Positions 42,551 to 51,181 of a stretch of DNA of 64,000 bases are shown here, piece after piece (the first letter of the stretch is position 1; every line of letters begins with the position of its first letter). The stretch covers positions 62,001 to 126,000 of the forward strand of contig CALVUJ010000024.1 of assembly GCA_944363575.1 (NCBI GenBank), written 5' to 3'. The notes beneath the pieces were generated by a model. That model did no database searches. It saw only the letters and a program-made list of their open reading frames with translations, and was not told the origin of the DNA. The position numbers and the translations under genes are program-made. Source of the DNA: an uncultured Bacilli bacterium (lineage in GTDB: Bacteria > Bacillota_I > Bacilli_A > RFN20 > DUOF01).

Positions 42551-44164
42551 ATGAAAAAAGAGAAGTACTATCAAAGTTATTTTAATTGCTACAATGCCAT
42601 TTTAGATATCACCGGTTTAATTATGAATTTTTTTAATGTTAACATATATACAATCAATGAAGTAAGCTATGAAAATGATGCAAATTACAATTTAAAAATA
42701 ATAAAAGACCACTTAAATAACTATTCTTTTAATTCATTAGTTAGTGAAGAGTTTATTAAAATTCTTAATGTTTTTTATCCTAAAAACCAAAGAGAAATTA
42801 ATAAATTATACGATTCCCTTGAATATGAAGTTAATTATAAGTTAAGAAAAACCCTTTTTTGGCTTAAAAACAGGTATTTACCATTTCTTAAAGCATATTG
42901 GATAGATCATTTAAATACGCATAATAATTATTCAAATAAAGAAAGTAAATGGGAAGAAATATTATCAAATAATGAAAATATAGAACTTTTGCGTGACGAA
43001 ATTAATGAAATTCTAATGATGTGTATGAATATTGAAAGTGATGAAAGAATTGATAATATAATAAAAATCGATAAAAATATAAGTACAAGTGAGTTGGAGA
43101 AATATATTTCAGGTGGTGTTGCACTAGATAATGTAGAGAAAAATGAAAAAGAAATGAATACAAAAGATAAAGTTATAGAAAATGTGAATTTTAAAAAGTT
43201 TGATTATTTTTTTAATAGTATTATTGGGCAAGATGAAGCTATTGATGGTATATATAAAGTTTTAAAAGAAAACATTACCTTTTTTAATGCTGAAAATATT
43301 GATGGCTCTACTAGTGAAGAACAAAAGCCATTAGCAACATTTATGTTTTATGGTCCTACAGGAACAGGGAAAACAGAAACTGCCAAAATTATAACAAAGT
43401 TCTTATTTAATGATAAGAAGAAATTACTAATGTTAGATATGAATTGTTATAAGGATTCCAAAACAGCAGCTAGTTCAATTAAAGGGCATCCAGAAGGATA
43501 TGTTGATAGTGATAATGGTACAGATTTTATTAGATTTTTAAAAGCAAATGATAGAGGAGTTATACTACTAGATGAATTTGAAAAAGCACCTATAGATGTA
43601 AGGGAAATTTTCATGACTATGTTAGATGAAGGTTACTTTAAAGATGCTTTAGGCAACGTCTATGATTTATCCAAATATGTTTTTATTGCTACTACTAATG
43701 CAAGCGATCAATATGAAAGGGAAAACAGAAAAATTGGGTTTGTTAAATATGATGATAATGAAAAGGAAAAAGATACTCAAGATTTTTTACGAGAAGTGTT
43801 TGGTTCACCTATATTATCACGTTTTAACAAAGTCATTCATTTTAAAAGTATTAAATATGATGATGCTAAAAAAATTGCTAACAATATAATTAAAAACATC
43901 TGTCTTGACTTTCAAAGAAAAAAATTTAATGATGTGATTCCTAAAATTAGTATTGATAATTTAGATGAAATACTTGTTAAAATATTAAAAGATAGTAATT
44001 TTGAAAAAGAAGGAGTTCGCTGTTTGAAAAACACAATTAGAGATACTATTAGCAACCAAATAATTAATTTAATTAGTGAAGGAAAAAAAGATATTTTAAT
44101 TACATATCGTGAAGGTAAAGTGCTCGTAGAAAGCCCTAAAAAGAATTTAAGTGCTAGATGCTAG
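42551..44164 (+). CDS. Hsp100-like AAA+ ATPase with novel N-terminal domain
   Basis: The C-terminal ~300 residues are one AAA+ module of the ClpA/ClpB D2 type: start IIGQDEAIDGIYK, Walker A GPTGTGKTE, a HPEGYVDSDNG pore-region-like loop, Walker B GVILLDEFEKAP, sensor 1 FIATTNAS, an arginine finger region in SPILSRFNKVIHF and sensor 2 GVRCLKNTIRDT. The first ~215 residues are helical, contain a short hydrophobic start, and match no Clp N-domain, D1 or ClpX zinc domain that I know. It is neither ClpX nor ClpC. ATG with AGGAG was chosen. The next genes, DUF1622 and CpaE-like, lie downstream. Confidence 0.8.
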   Translation: MKKEKYYQSYFNCYNAILDITGLIMNFFNVNIYTINEVSYENDANYNLKIIKDHLNNYSFNSLVSEEFIKILNVFYPKNQREINKLYDSLEYEVNYKLRKTLFWLKNRYLPFLKAYWIDHLNTHNNYSNKESKWEEILSNNENIELLRDEINEILMMCMNIESDERIDNIIKIDKNISTSELEKYISGGVALDNVEKNEKEMNTKDKVIENVNFKKFDYFFNSIIGQDEAIDGIYKVLKENITFFNAENIDGSTSEEQKPLATFMFYGPTGTGKTETAKIITKFLFNDKKKLLMLDMNCYKDSKTAASSIKGHPEGYVDSDNGTDFIRFLKANDRGVILLDEFEKAPIDVREIFMTMLDEGYFKDALGNVYDLSKYVFIATTNASDQYERENRKIGFVKYDDNEKEKDTQDFLREVFGSPILSRFNKVIHFKSIKYDDAKKIANNIIKNICLDFQRKKFNDVIPKISIDNLDEILVKILKDSNFEKEGVRCLKNTIRDTISNQIINLISEGKKDILITYREGKVLVESPKKNLSARC

Positions 44165-44189
44165 ATATTAATCTTAGTAAATATATAAA

Positions 44190-44218
44190 TTGATTTTTAA
44201 GAATAATTTTGGTAAATT
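44190..44218 (+). promoter_or_regulatory. Possible promoter of DUF1622-cpaE pair
   Basis: TTGATT (44190-44195), 17-bp spacer, TAAATT (44213-44218); AAGGAGAGGG follows before the start codon. Confidence 0.45.
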
Positions 44219-44242
44219 ATATAAGGAGAGGGTGAAAAATTG

Positions 44243-44632
44243 ATGGAAGAGTTTATTAACAATATTTTATATTATCTAATATGGATAATAGAAATCATAG
44301 GAATTGCTATCATTGTTTTTGGAACCTTTTATTCTTTGATTAAGTTTGCTGTGGAGTTTTATAGACATAAAAAAGATCCTAAATCTTCTAATTCATCCAT
44401 CAAACTAGTACTTGCAAATTATTTAGCTTTAGGCTTAGAATTTATGTTAGCAGCTGAAATATTGAGAACAGTTACTACTAATAGGACACTAGAAGAAATT
44501 ATGGTTTTAGGAGCCATTATAATATTACGTGCTGCTATGAGTTTGCTAATCTATTGGGAACTTTCATATGAAGAAAAAAAGGAACTTTTGATTGAAAAAA
44601 AGAAAAATAAATCTACAATTAAGCCGTTATAG
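44243..44632 (+). CDS. DUF1622 family membrane protein
   Basis: Three membrane helices in 129 residues: an N-terminal one with YYLIWIIEIIGIAIIVFG, then LVLANYLALGLEFMLAAEILRT, then EEIMVLGAIIILRAAMSLLI. These are the DUF1622 signatures. The function is unknown. ATG 44243 is preferred over an adjacent TTG. The gene lies 14 bp before the CpaE-like gene, with GGAGGG between, so one transcript is likely. Confidence 0.83.
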   Translation: MEEFINNILYYLIWIIEIIGIAIIVFGTFYSLIKFAVEFYRHKKDPKSSNSSIKLVLANYLALGLEFMLAAEILRTVTTNRTLEEIMVLGAIIILRAAMSLLIYWELSYEEKKELLIEKKKNKSTIKPL

Positions 44633-44646
44633 GAGGGATTAAGAAG

Positions 44647-45807
44647 ATGTATAAGGTATATGTTGATAGGGGCTTTGTTAACAAAGTATGGAGAAGAATT
44701 GAAGAAGATAAAGATATTGATTTCATTATCTATAATGGTTTTTCAGATTTGATTTTAAAAATAAATATTGAAGATAAAAATATTATTTATTTGTATGACT
44801 ATAATACGAATAATGATTGTTATGAAAAAGCAAGGGTATTAAAAGGAAAATTTTCTACTTGCGTTATCAATATAGTTGAAAATGGTGTAACTATTAATAC
44901 TAAACATTTAAATCGAATTGGTGTTAATGCTTTAATAAGGTCAAATGACTACAATATAATAATGGATAATTTACAAAAATCCAAACACTTAAGTGATACT
45001 TATTTTAGTGATCAATATGTCCATATTGATGAAAATGAATTAAAGTATAAAGATATCAATGTAGTTACTGTTATGGGAGCTAGTGGAGGTGTAGGAAAGA
45101 CTACTATCGCTACTAATTTAGCAGCAAGTTTTGCCGAGTTTGGTTTGAAAACATGTATTGTAGACCTAAGTTTACAGTTTGGTGATGTGGGGTTATTTAC
45201 GAACATTAAGCCTACTTTTACAATTTATGATTTACTAATTAATAATGCTAATTTTAATCCTAATATGAACTTGTTTATTGAACATGTAAATCCTAATTTA
45301 TTTGTTTTACCTGCTCCTGTATTGCCAGAGCAAGCAGATTACATTACAAGATCAATGATTGTTACTTTAATTAAAGGATTATCATTATACTTTGATGTAG
45401 TAGTTTTTGATACTCCTTCTATAATCAATGATTTATGTTTAGAATTATTTCAAATGTCTCAACAAATAGTATTAATAACCACTAAAGATTTAGGATCTTT
45501 AAAAAATACTAAGTTGGCCATTGATATTTTAACTAAGTTGAAAGTAAATGATAAAATAAAATTAGTTTTAAATAAATATGATAGCCCTAAATTTGTTGTA
45601 GAAGATGAAATCGTTGGAAGAATGCTTGGAGTTAAAGTTATTTCCTCTATACCACACACAAATACCATTACTGGTAATGCAATTAATATGGGTGTACCAT
45701 TTATATATTCATACCCTCGTGAACCAATTAGCGATGCCGTTAGAGAATTAATGAGCAAAGTTCGTTATAATTGCATGGTAGGAGATACTAAAATTGAAAA
45801 AAAATAA
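44647..45807 (+). CDS. CpaE-like MinD/ParA-family ATPase, orphan
   Basis: Residues 1-135 form a receiver-like N-terminal domain without an obvious phospho-acceptor, and 140-386 a MinD/ParA ATPase with the deviant Walker motif GASGGVGKTT, then LSLQFGDVGLF and VVFDTPS. This is the layout of CpaE/TadZ pilus-positioning proteins. No tad/cpa pilus gene (CpaF, TadB/C, pilin, secretin) lies near, which makes this an orphan. It may localise some other membrane machine, perhaps with the DUF1622 protein. Start follows GGAGGG. Confidence 0.82.
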   Translation: MYKVYVDRGFVNKVWRRIEEDKDIDFIIYNGFSDLILKINIEDKNIIYLYDYNTNNDCYEKARVLKGKFSTCVINIVENGVTINTKHLNRIGVNALIRSNDYNIIMDNLQKSKHLSDTYFSDQYVHIDENELKYKDINVVTVMGASGGVGKTTIATNLAASFAEFGLKTCIVDLSLQFGDVGLFTNIKPTFTIYDLLINNANFNPNMNLFIEHVNPNLFVLPAPVLPEQADYITRSMIVTLIKGLSLYFDVVVFDTPSIINDLCLELFQMSQQIVLITTKDLGSLKNTKLAIDILTKLKVNDKIKLVLNKYDSPKFVVEDEIVGRMLGVKVISSIPHTNTITGNAINMGVPFIYSYPREPISDAVRELMSKVRYNCMVGDTKIEKK

Positions 45808-45889
45808 TTTAAGCTTAATAAGTTTTATCGCCATCATAGGTTGTTTAATTGTTAGTTTAATTTATATCATAATTATTATAAAATCATAA
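45794..45889 (+). CDS. Possible 31-residue membrane peptide
   Basis: A TTG start lies 8 bases after TAGGAGA, inside the end of the CpaE-like gene in another frame. The peptide starts MKKNNLSLISFIAI and continues as one hydrophobic helix, ending in Lys-Ser. The stop is overlapped by a terminator. The good ribosome site and single-helix design suggest a real miniprotein, but such short frames are easily accidental. Confidence 0.4.
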   Translation: MKKNNLSLISFIAIIGCLIVSLIYIIIIIKS

Positions 45890-45917
45890 AATAATAGTGC
45901 TTACTATTATTTTTTTT
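45888..45917 (+). terminator. Rho-independent terminator of the AAA+/CpaE cluster
   Basis: AAAATAATAG pairs with CTATTATTTT around a 6-base loop, then more T. Confidence 0.8.
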
Positions 45918-45958
45918 ATAAAAAAGTTTATAATAAAGGTAGAAAAGGGGAGATTTTT

Positions 45959-46237
45959 ATGTTAGAAAACAAAATAGATCTTGTTAAAGTTAATGAAGAA
46001 GAATTTAAAAATGTATTAAATGAGTTAACTAAAGAAGAAGTAAGCGAATTATTATTAGGATTAAAAAAGGAAATAAGTAAAGATTATGAATCATTTACTT
46101 TTGAATTTCAAAATATTCCTTTTGAAAGAATTAGAAGAATAACTGGTTATCTAGTAGGGACCTTAGATCGTTTCAATGATGCTAAAAAAGCAGAAGTTGA
46201 AAAAAGAGTTAAACACGGCTTTGAAGATGTAAATTAA
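45959..46237 (+). CDS. Stand-alone protein resembling the NrdD C-terminus
   Basis: A 92-residue protein whose second half, RRITGYLVGTLDRFNDAKKA followed by EVEKRVKHG, resembles the extreme C-terminal part of anaerobic ribonucleotide reductases (RxTGYL...W/FNxxKxxE...RxxH), where the glycyl radical lies. Here it stands alone, without the CxxC zinc site, and the first half is a helical, acidic region. It cannot be a reductase; it could be a YfiD-like spare part or only a shared fold. Ribosome site GGGGAG; a terminator follows directly. Confidence 0.6.
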   Translation: MLENKIDLVKVNEEEFKNVLNELTKEEVSELLLGLKKEISKDYESFTFEFQNIPFERIRRITGYLVGTLDRFNDAKKAEVEKRVKHGFEDVN

Positions 46238-46263
46238 GAAGTGCTAAGTAACTTCTTTTTTTT
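46236..46263 (+). terminator. Rho-independent terminator
   Basis: AAGAAGT pairs with ACTTCTT around an 8-base loop, then a T tract; separates the small gene from murE. Confidence 0.8.
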
Positions 46264-46413
46264 ATATAAATAAGTAATTTATTGAATAAATTGCTAAAGT
46301 TTACTTTAATTTAAAAACTTTGCGGTAATTATTGTTATTAATGAAAATGGTAATACTCTTTTAGGTATAAATTTATTTCCTGTTTCGTAAGTTTTATTAA
46401 GGGAGGTAAATGA

Positions 46414-47826
46414 ATGAAATTAAAAGAGTTATTAGAACAAGTTGGTGTAAGTTTTACAAAAGATATTGATATAAAAGGGATAACTTGCAATAGCAATGAG
46501 GTTAAAAAGGGATATCTATTTGTAGCAATTAAAGGTCTTAAACATGATGGAAACGATTATATTAAAGATGCCTTTGATAAACAGGCGAGTTATGTAATTA
46601 GCGATTCGTTATCAGGAGATAAAATTTTAAAAGTAGAAAATATTAAAGAACTAAAAGCTGAACTATTTTATTCTTTTTATGGATATCCTCAAAATTCTTT
46701 AAAAATAATTGGAATTACAGGAACAAATGGTAAAACAAGTACAGCATATATTTTATATGATTTGTTAAACAAATTAAATAATAAAGCTATGTATATCGGT
46801 ACTTTAGGAATTTATGATGATAAGTATTATAGAGCATTAGATAATACTACTCCAGATTGCGATATTTTAGCAGAAGAGTTTTATAAAGCAGTAAAAAGAA
46901 AAACGAAATATGTAATCATGGAAGTATCTAGCCATTCATTATCATATGATAGGGTAAAACTAATAAATTTTGCTGGAGCTATTTTTACTAATTTAACTCA
47001 TGAACATTTAGATTATCATCTAACTATGGAAAATTACTTATTAGCAAAGCAAAAATTATTTAATTGTTTAAAAGAAGAAACATTTGCTATTATAAACTAC
47101 GACGATAAATATCATTTTGACATAGAAAAATATTGCAAAGCGAAGATAATACATTATGGCTTAGAAAAGAATGATTATAAAATAAGTAATATTATTAGAG
47201 GCTTAGATGGAATAAATTTTGATTTAGGAGAATATACGAATATTCATTCAAAATTATTAGGTGTCATTAATGTTTACAATATAAGTGCTGCTTTTCTATG
47301 CTTAAAAGAATTAGGATTTAATGAAGAAGAAATAAAAGAAAATATTAAAGATATAGAAACAATAAATGGTAGATTAGAAAAAGTATATAATGACCAATAT
47401 TGTGTGATTTTAGATTATGCCCATACTCCAGATGCGATGGAAAAGGTGCTAGTAGAAATAAAACCATTAGTATCAAATAGATTAATAGTTCTTTTTGGAT
47501 GTGGTGGAAACAGGGATAAAACAAAAAGAGCGATAATGGGAGAAATTGCTAGCACATATGCAGATATCGTATATGTTACTAGTGATAATCCAAGATTTGA
47601 AGAACCGCTTAATATTATTAAAGATATATTAAAAGGATGTAAAAATGAAAAGAAGATTGTAGTTGAAGAAAATAGAGAAATGGCTATAAAGAAAGCTCTT
47701 AGTGAAATAGAAAGTGGAGATATTTTAATGGTTTTAGGTAAAGGCCATGAAAAATATCAAATCATCGGAGACAAGCATTACTATTGTAGTGATGAAGAAA
47801 TGATCAATAAATGGCTACGAGTATAA
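46414..47826 (+). CDS. murE: UDP-MurNAc-L-Ala-D-Glu ligase MurE (meso-DAP type)
   Basis: Adds the third amino acid to the peptidoglycan stem peptide. ATP loop GITGTNGKTSTAY (about 100-112), the carbamylated-lysine region TNLTHEHLDYH, and ILDYAHTPDAMEK are in place. The amino-acid-binding motif reads SDNPRFE; DNPR is the form that selects meso-diaminopimelate, whereas L-Lys enzymes differ. Length 470 is short but normal for Bacilli relatives. First gene of a large dcw-type cluster; it overlaps mraY by 16 bp. GGGAGG precedes the start. Confidence 0.95.
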   Translation: MKLKELLEQVGVSFTKDIDIKGITCNSNEVKKGYLFVAIKGLKHDGNDYIKDAFDKQASYVISDSLSGDKILKVENIKELKAELFYSFYGYPQNSLKIIGITGTNGKTSTAYILYDLLNKLNNKAMYIGTLGIYDDKYYRALDNTTPDCDILAEEFYKAVKRKTKYVIMEVSSHSLSYDRVKLINFAGAIFTNLTHEHLDYHLTMENYLLAKQKLFNCLKEETFAIINYDDKYHFDIEKYCKAKIIHYGLEKNDYKISNIIRGLDGINFDLGEYTNIHSKLLGVINVYNISAAFLCLKELGFNEEEIKENIKDIETINGRLEKVYNDQYCVILDYAHTPDAMEKVLVEIKPLVSNRLIVLFGCGGNRDKTKRAIMGEIASTYADIVYVTSDNPRFEEPLNIIKDILKGCKNEKKIVVEENREMAIKKALSEIESGDILMVLGKGHEKYQIIGDKHYYCSDEEMINKWLRV

Positions 47827-48794
47827 CAATATTTATAAAATTACTATTAGCCTTATTATTAAGCTTTTTATTATCTATTTTCTTTACTAAAAAAATTATC
47901 AAAATAAGCAAAGAAAAAAACAAAGCACAAATTGAAAGAGAATATTTACAAAATCACATCAAGAAAAAAGGAACTCCAACTATGGGAGGAATAGCAATTG
48001 TGCTAGGAAGTCTTTTATCCTTTTTAATTGTCAATTTCAATGAAAAGATTACTTATGGAGTAATGGCTATTATTTTAGGATATTTAGGATTCTTTCTTAT
48101 AGGATTTATAGATGATTATCTAAAATTAAAAATTAAAAGTTATGATGGTTTAAAAGCAAGTATTCGTATACTTTTAGAAATAGTTGTTAGTATTTATGTG
48201 ATTGTTATTCTTAAAGAAGGTAATTATTTTGTGGACAGGCTTTATATCCCTATATCAAAAAGTTTTTTTAACATATCGTTCTTCTTCTTACCTTTTTTAT
48301 TATTAGTCATAATAGGAACCTCTAATTCCATAAATTTAAGTGATGGATTAGATGGTTTGGCTAGTGGATTAGTAATGATAGCACTTACCCCATTTATTTT
48401 ATTAAGTTTAATTAAAGGAGATTATCAACTAGCATTATTTTTAATTTCAATTGTAGGGGCTATATTAGGTTTTCTTATATATAATTTTCATCCAGCTAAA
48501 ATTTTCATGGGAGACTGTGGTTCTTTAGCACTAGGTAGCATACTAGGCATAAGTTCAATTATATTAGATAATGAAATCATTCTTGTAATAGCTGGCATTT
48601 TATTTGTTTTAGAGACATTTAGTGTAATCATTCAAGTTTTATATTATAAATTAACACATAAAAGAATTTTTTTAATGGCACCACTGCACCATCATTTTGA
48701 AAAAAAGGGTTGGGAAGAATCAAGAGTGGTAATGATGTTTTATTTAATTGGATCTTTTGCCTCTTTACTAGCAATTATAATCGAGGTGATATAA
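47811..48794 (+). CDS. mraY: Phospho-MurNAc-pentapeptide transferase MraY
   Basis: Polytopic enzyme making lipid I from UDP-MurNAc-pentapeptide and undecaprenyl phosphate. KKGTPTMGG near residue 52, the NLSDGLDGLASG catalytic loop and APLHHHFEKKGWEE near the C-terminus are the classical MraY blocks; about ten membrane helices, 327 residues. No clear ribosome site; translation is coupled to murE by overlap. Confidence 0.97.
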   Translation: MATSITIFIKLLLALLLSFLLSIFFTKKIIKISKEKNKAQIEREYLQNHIKKKGTPTMGGIAIVLGSLLSFLIVNFNEKITYGVMAIILGYLGFFLIGFIDDYLKLKIKSYDGLKASIRILLEIVVSIYVIVILKEGNYFVDRLYIPISKSFFNISFFFLPFLLLVIIGTSNSINLSDGLDGLASGLVMIALTPFILLSLIKGDYQLALFLISIVGAILGFLIYNFHPAKIFMGDCGSLALGSILGISSIILDNEIILVIAGILFVLETFSVIIQVLYYKLTHKRIFLMAPLHHHFEKKGWEESRVVMMFYLIGSFASLLAIIIEVI

Positions 48795-48795
48795 A

Positions 48796-50049
48796 ATGAA
48801 TTATTTGCTTTTAGGTGGAGGTAAAACAAGTTTAGAATGTTTAAAAACCTTAATTAAAAGAAAGAAAAAAGTTTCTATATGTTTACAAAAAGAAGAATTA
48901 ATTAAAATAAAAGAATATTATAGTTTAATCGAAGATGTTTATGTTTTTAATAATTTTTATGATATAGATTTTAATAAATATGATTTTATTGTAAGAAGTC
49001 CTGGGTTAAGTATTTTAAATCCATATATTAAATACTTAAAAGAAAATAATATTAAGTTAGTTAATGAAATGGAATTAGCATATCTTTTAACTAATAAAAA
49101 AGGATATTACATAGGAGTAACAGGAAGCAATGGTAAAACAACAACTGTAAGTTTATTATACGAATGTATAAAGAAACAAACAAATAATGTCATATTAGCG
49201 GGCAATATTGGTATACCTTTAATTTCATTGATAGATAAAATCAATAACTATACTATTATTATATTAGAAATGTCTAGCTTCCAACTAGAAGATATGCATG
49301 AATTAAAATTTGATATAGCATGTATACTTAATTTATCTGTTAATCATTTAGATAATGTTTTAAATCTAGATTATTATTATAAAAGTAAATTTAATATAAC
49401 TAATTTACAGACAAGTAATGATTACTTAATCATAGATAGTAACGATACTTTAATCAATCAATACTTAAATAGTAAATTAAAAGCCAAAATTATAAACTAT
49501 CAAAAAATAGAGTTAAATTTTAATGATTATAAATTAAAAGGAGAACATAATTTAAAAAATATAAAAGCGGTTGCAACAATTTTAAAAATATTAGGCTTTA
49601 ACCTTGATTATCAAATAATAAAAAAATTTGAACCATTACAATATCATTTACAAGAAAAACAATATTCAAATCATTTAATCGTTAATGATTCAAAATCAAC
49701 AACCGTAGAATCCTTAAAAAGTGCGATTAATACCTATAAAGATAGAAATATTATTTTAATTTTTGGAGGTAAAAATAAAGGTGGTAATTTCTTATTTTTA
49801 AATGACATAACACTAAAAAAGAAAATATGTTTTGGATCATTAAGCAAAGAAATAACGGATCTTTATTTAGATTATAAATGTTATGATTTAGAAGAAGCAG
49901 TACAATATGCCTGTAATTATATGGAAAAAGATGATGTATTATTATTTTCTTGTGGGTGTTCCTCTTTTGATTTATTTGATAATTATAAACAACGCGGAGA
50001 AGTTTTTAATAGATTAGTTAGTAAATACATAAATGAAATTAGTAATTAA
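48796..50049 (+). CDS. murD: UDP-MurNAc-L-Ala:D-Glu ligase MurD
   Basis: Adds D-glutamate to UDP-MurNAc-L-alanine. The ATP loop GVTGSNGKTTTV (about residues 108-119), NLSVNHLDN, and a C-terminal NDSKSTTVES region match MurD; 417 residues, slightly shorter than the usual 440-450. Starts one base after mraY with GAGGTGAT as ribosome site. The gene order mraY-murD-spoVE follows Bacillus. Confidence 0.94.
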   Translation: MNYLLLGGGKTSLECLKTLIKRKKKVSICLQKEELIKIKEYYSLIEDVYVFNNFYDIDFNKYDFIVRSPGLSILNPYIKYLKENNIKLVNEMELAYLLTNKKGYYIGVTGSNGKTTTVSLLYECIKKQTNNVILAGNIGIPLISLIDKINNYTIIILEMSSFQLEDMHELKFDIACILNLSVNHLDNVLNLDYYYKSKFNITNLQTSNDYLIIDSNDTLINQYLNSKLKAKIINYQKIELNFNDYKLKGEHNLKNIKAVATILKILGFNLDYQIIKKFEPLQYHLQEKQYSNHLIVNDSKSTTVESLKSAINTYKDRNIILIFGGKNKGGNFLFLNDITLKKKICFGSLSKEITDLYLDYKCYDLEEAVQYACNYMEKDDVLLFSCGCSSFDLFDNYKQRGEVFNRLVSKYINEISN

Positions 50050-50071
50050 TATAATTAAATAGGTGATACTT

Positions 50072-51181
50072 GTGTTAAAAAAGAATGGAAAAAAAGTATT
50101 ATATTGTGTTTTGTTATTAACGATAATTGGAGTGTATGAAGTTTATAGTGCTAGTAATGTATGGGCTTTGTATAAAGAGGGAGATTCGTTATATTATTTT
50201 AAAAGGCAATTTTGTTTTGCAATAGTAGGAATAATAGCAATGTTTATTGGAATAAAAATAAAAAGAGAAACTTTATTTAAATATTCTAAGTATATTTTAT
50301 ATTTAGGATTAATTCTTTTAGTGCTAGTATTGATTCCAGGGTTAGGTTTAGTAAGAGGAGGAAGTAGAAGTTGGTTTGGGGTAGGAAGTTTTGCCATACA
50401 GCCATCAGAATTTTTTAAAGCCGCTATTATTATATACAGTGCAAACTATTTAGATAAAAACTATAAAAACACAAAAATTTTTCATAAGGGAATACTTCCT
50501 ATATTATTAACAACATTTATAGGTTTTGCCTTAATAATGCTCCAGCCAGATTTAGGAAGTGGGGTTGTTATGATCGGTGCAATTATTATTATGAGTATAG
50601 TATCTCGTGCTTCTTTTAAAAATTATTTAAAATTAGCGATATTAGGAGTATGTGCTTTTGCTTTCTTAATCATTTCAGAACCATATCGAATGAATAGGAT
50701 TACTGCTTTTATTGATCCCTGGGAAGATCCATTAGGCACTGGATTCCAAATTATACAATCGATGTATTCATTAGGACCTGGAGGATTACTAGGAAGTGGA
50801 ATAGATGGGAGTATTCAAAAACATTTTTATTTACCTGAACCACAAACGGATTTTATATTTGCTATTTTTGCAGAAGAATTTGGTTACATTGGCTGTCTTT
50901 TTGTTTTAACTATTTTTACTATATTAATTGTAAATGGTTTTAAAATATCTAAAAAAGCTAGTGATTTAAAAAGTTCTTTTTTAGCAGTAGGAATAACCTC
51001 CCTTATAGCTATTCAAGTAATTATCAATTTATGTGTAGTTGTAGGTATTTTCCCTGTAACAGGCATTACTTTACCGTTTTTTTCATATGGAGGATCATCG
51101 CTTGTATTAATTCTTTTTTTAAGCGGAGTGTTAATAGGTATTGATAAAAAGGAGAAGAAAGATGAAGATATTAGTAACTAG
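50072..51181 (+). CDS. spoVE: SEDS glycosyltransferase SpoVE/FtsW
   Basis: Peptidoglycan polymerase of the SEDS (FtsW/RodA/SpoVE) family with ten membrane helices. The signature loops QPSEFFKAAII, LMLQPDLGSG (read LIMLQPDLG), ITAFIDPWEDPLGTGFQ and the C-terminal GVVVGIFPVTGITLPFFSYG-type end are present, with slight variation. In Bacillus the copy between murD and murG is spoVE; here it could serve both division and spore cortex synthesis if no other FtsW exists. The GTG start follows AGGTGAT. It overlaps murG by 20 bp. Confidence 0.9.
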   Translation: MLKKNGKKVLYCVLLLTIIGVYEVYSASNVWALYKEGDSLYYFKRQFCFAIVGIIAMFIGIKIKRETLFKYSKYILYLGLILLVLVLIPGLGLVRGGSRSWFGVGSFAIQPSEFFKAAIIIYSANYLDKNYKNTKIFHKGILPILLTTFIGFALIMLQPDLGSGVVMIGAIIIMSIVSRASFKNYLKLAILGVCAFAFLIISEPYRMNRITAFIDPWEDPLGTGFQIIQSMYSLGPGGLLGSGIDGSIQKHFYLPEPQTDFIFAIFAEEFGYIGCLFVLTIFTILIVNGFKISKKASDLKSSFLAVGITSLIAIQVIINLCVVVGIFPVTGITLPFFSYGGSSLVLILFLSGVLIGIDKKEKKDEDISN

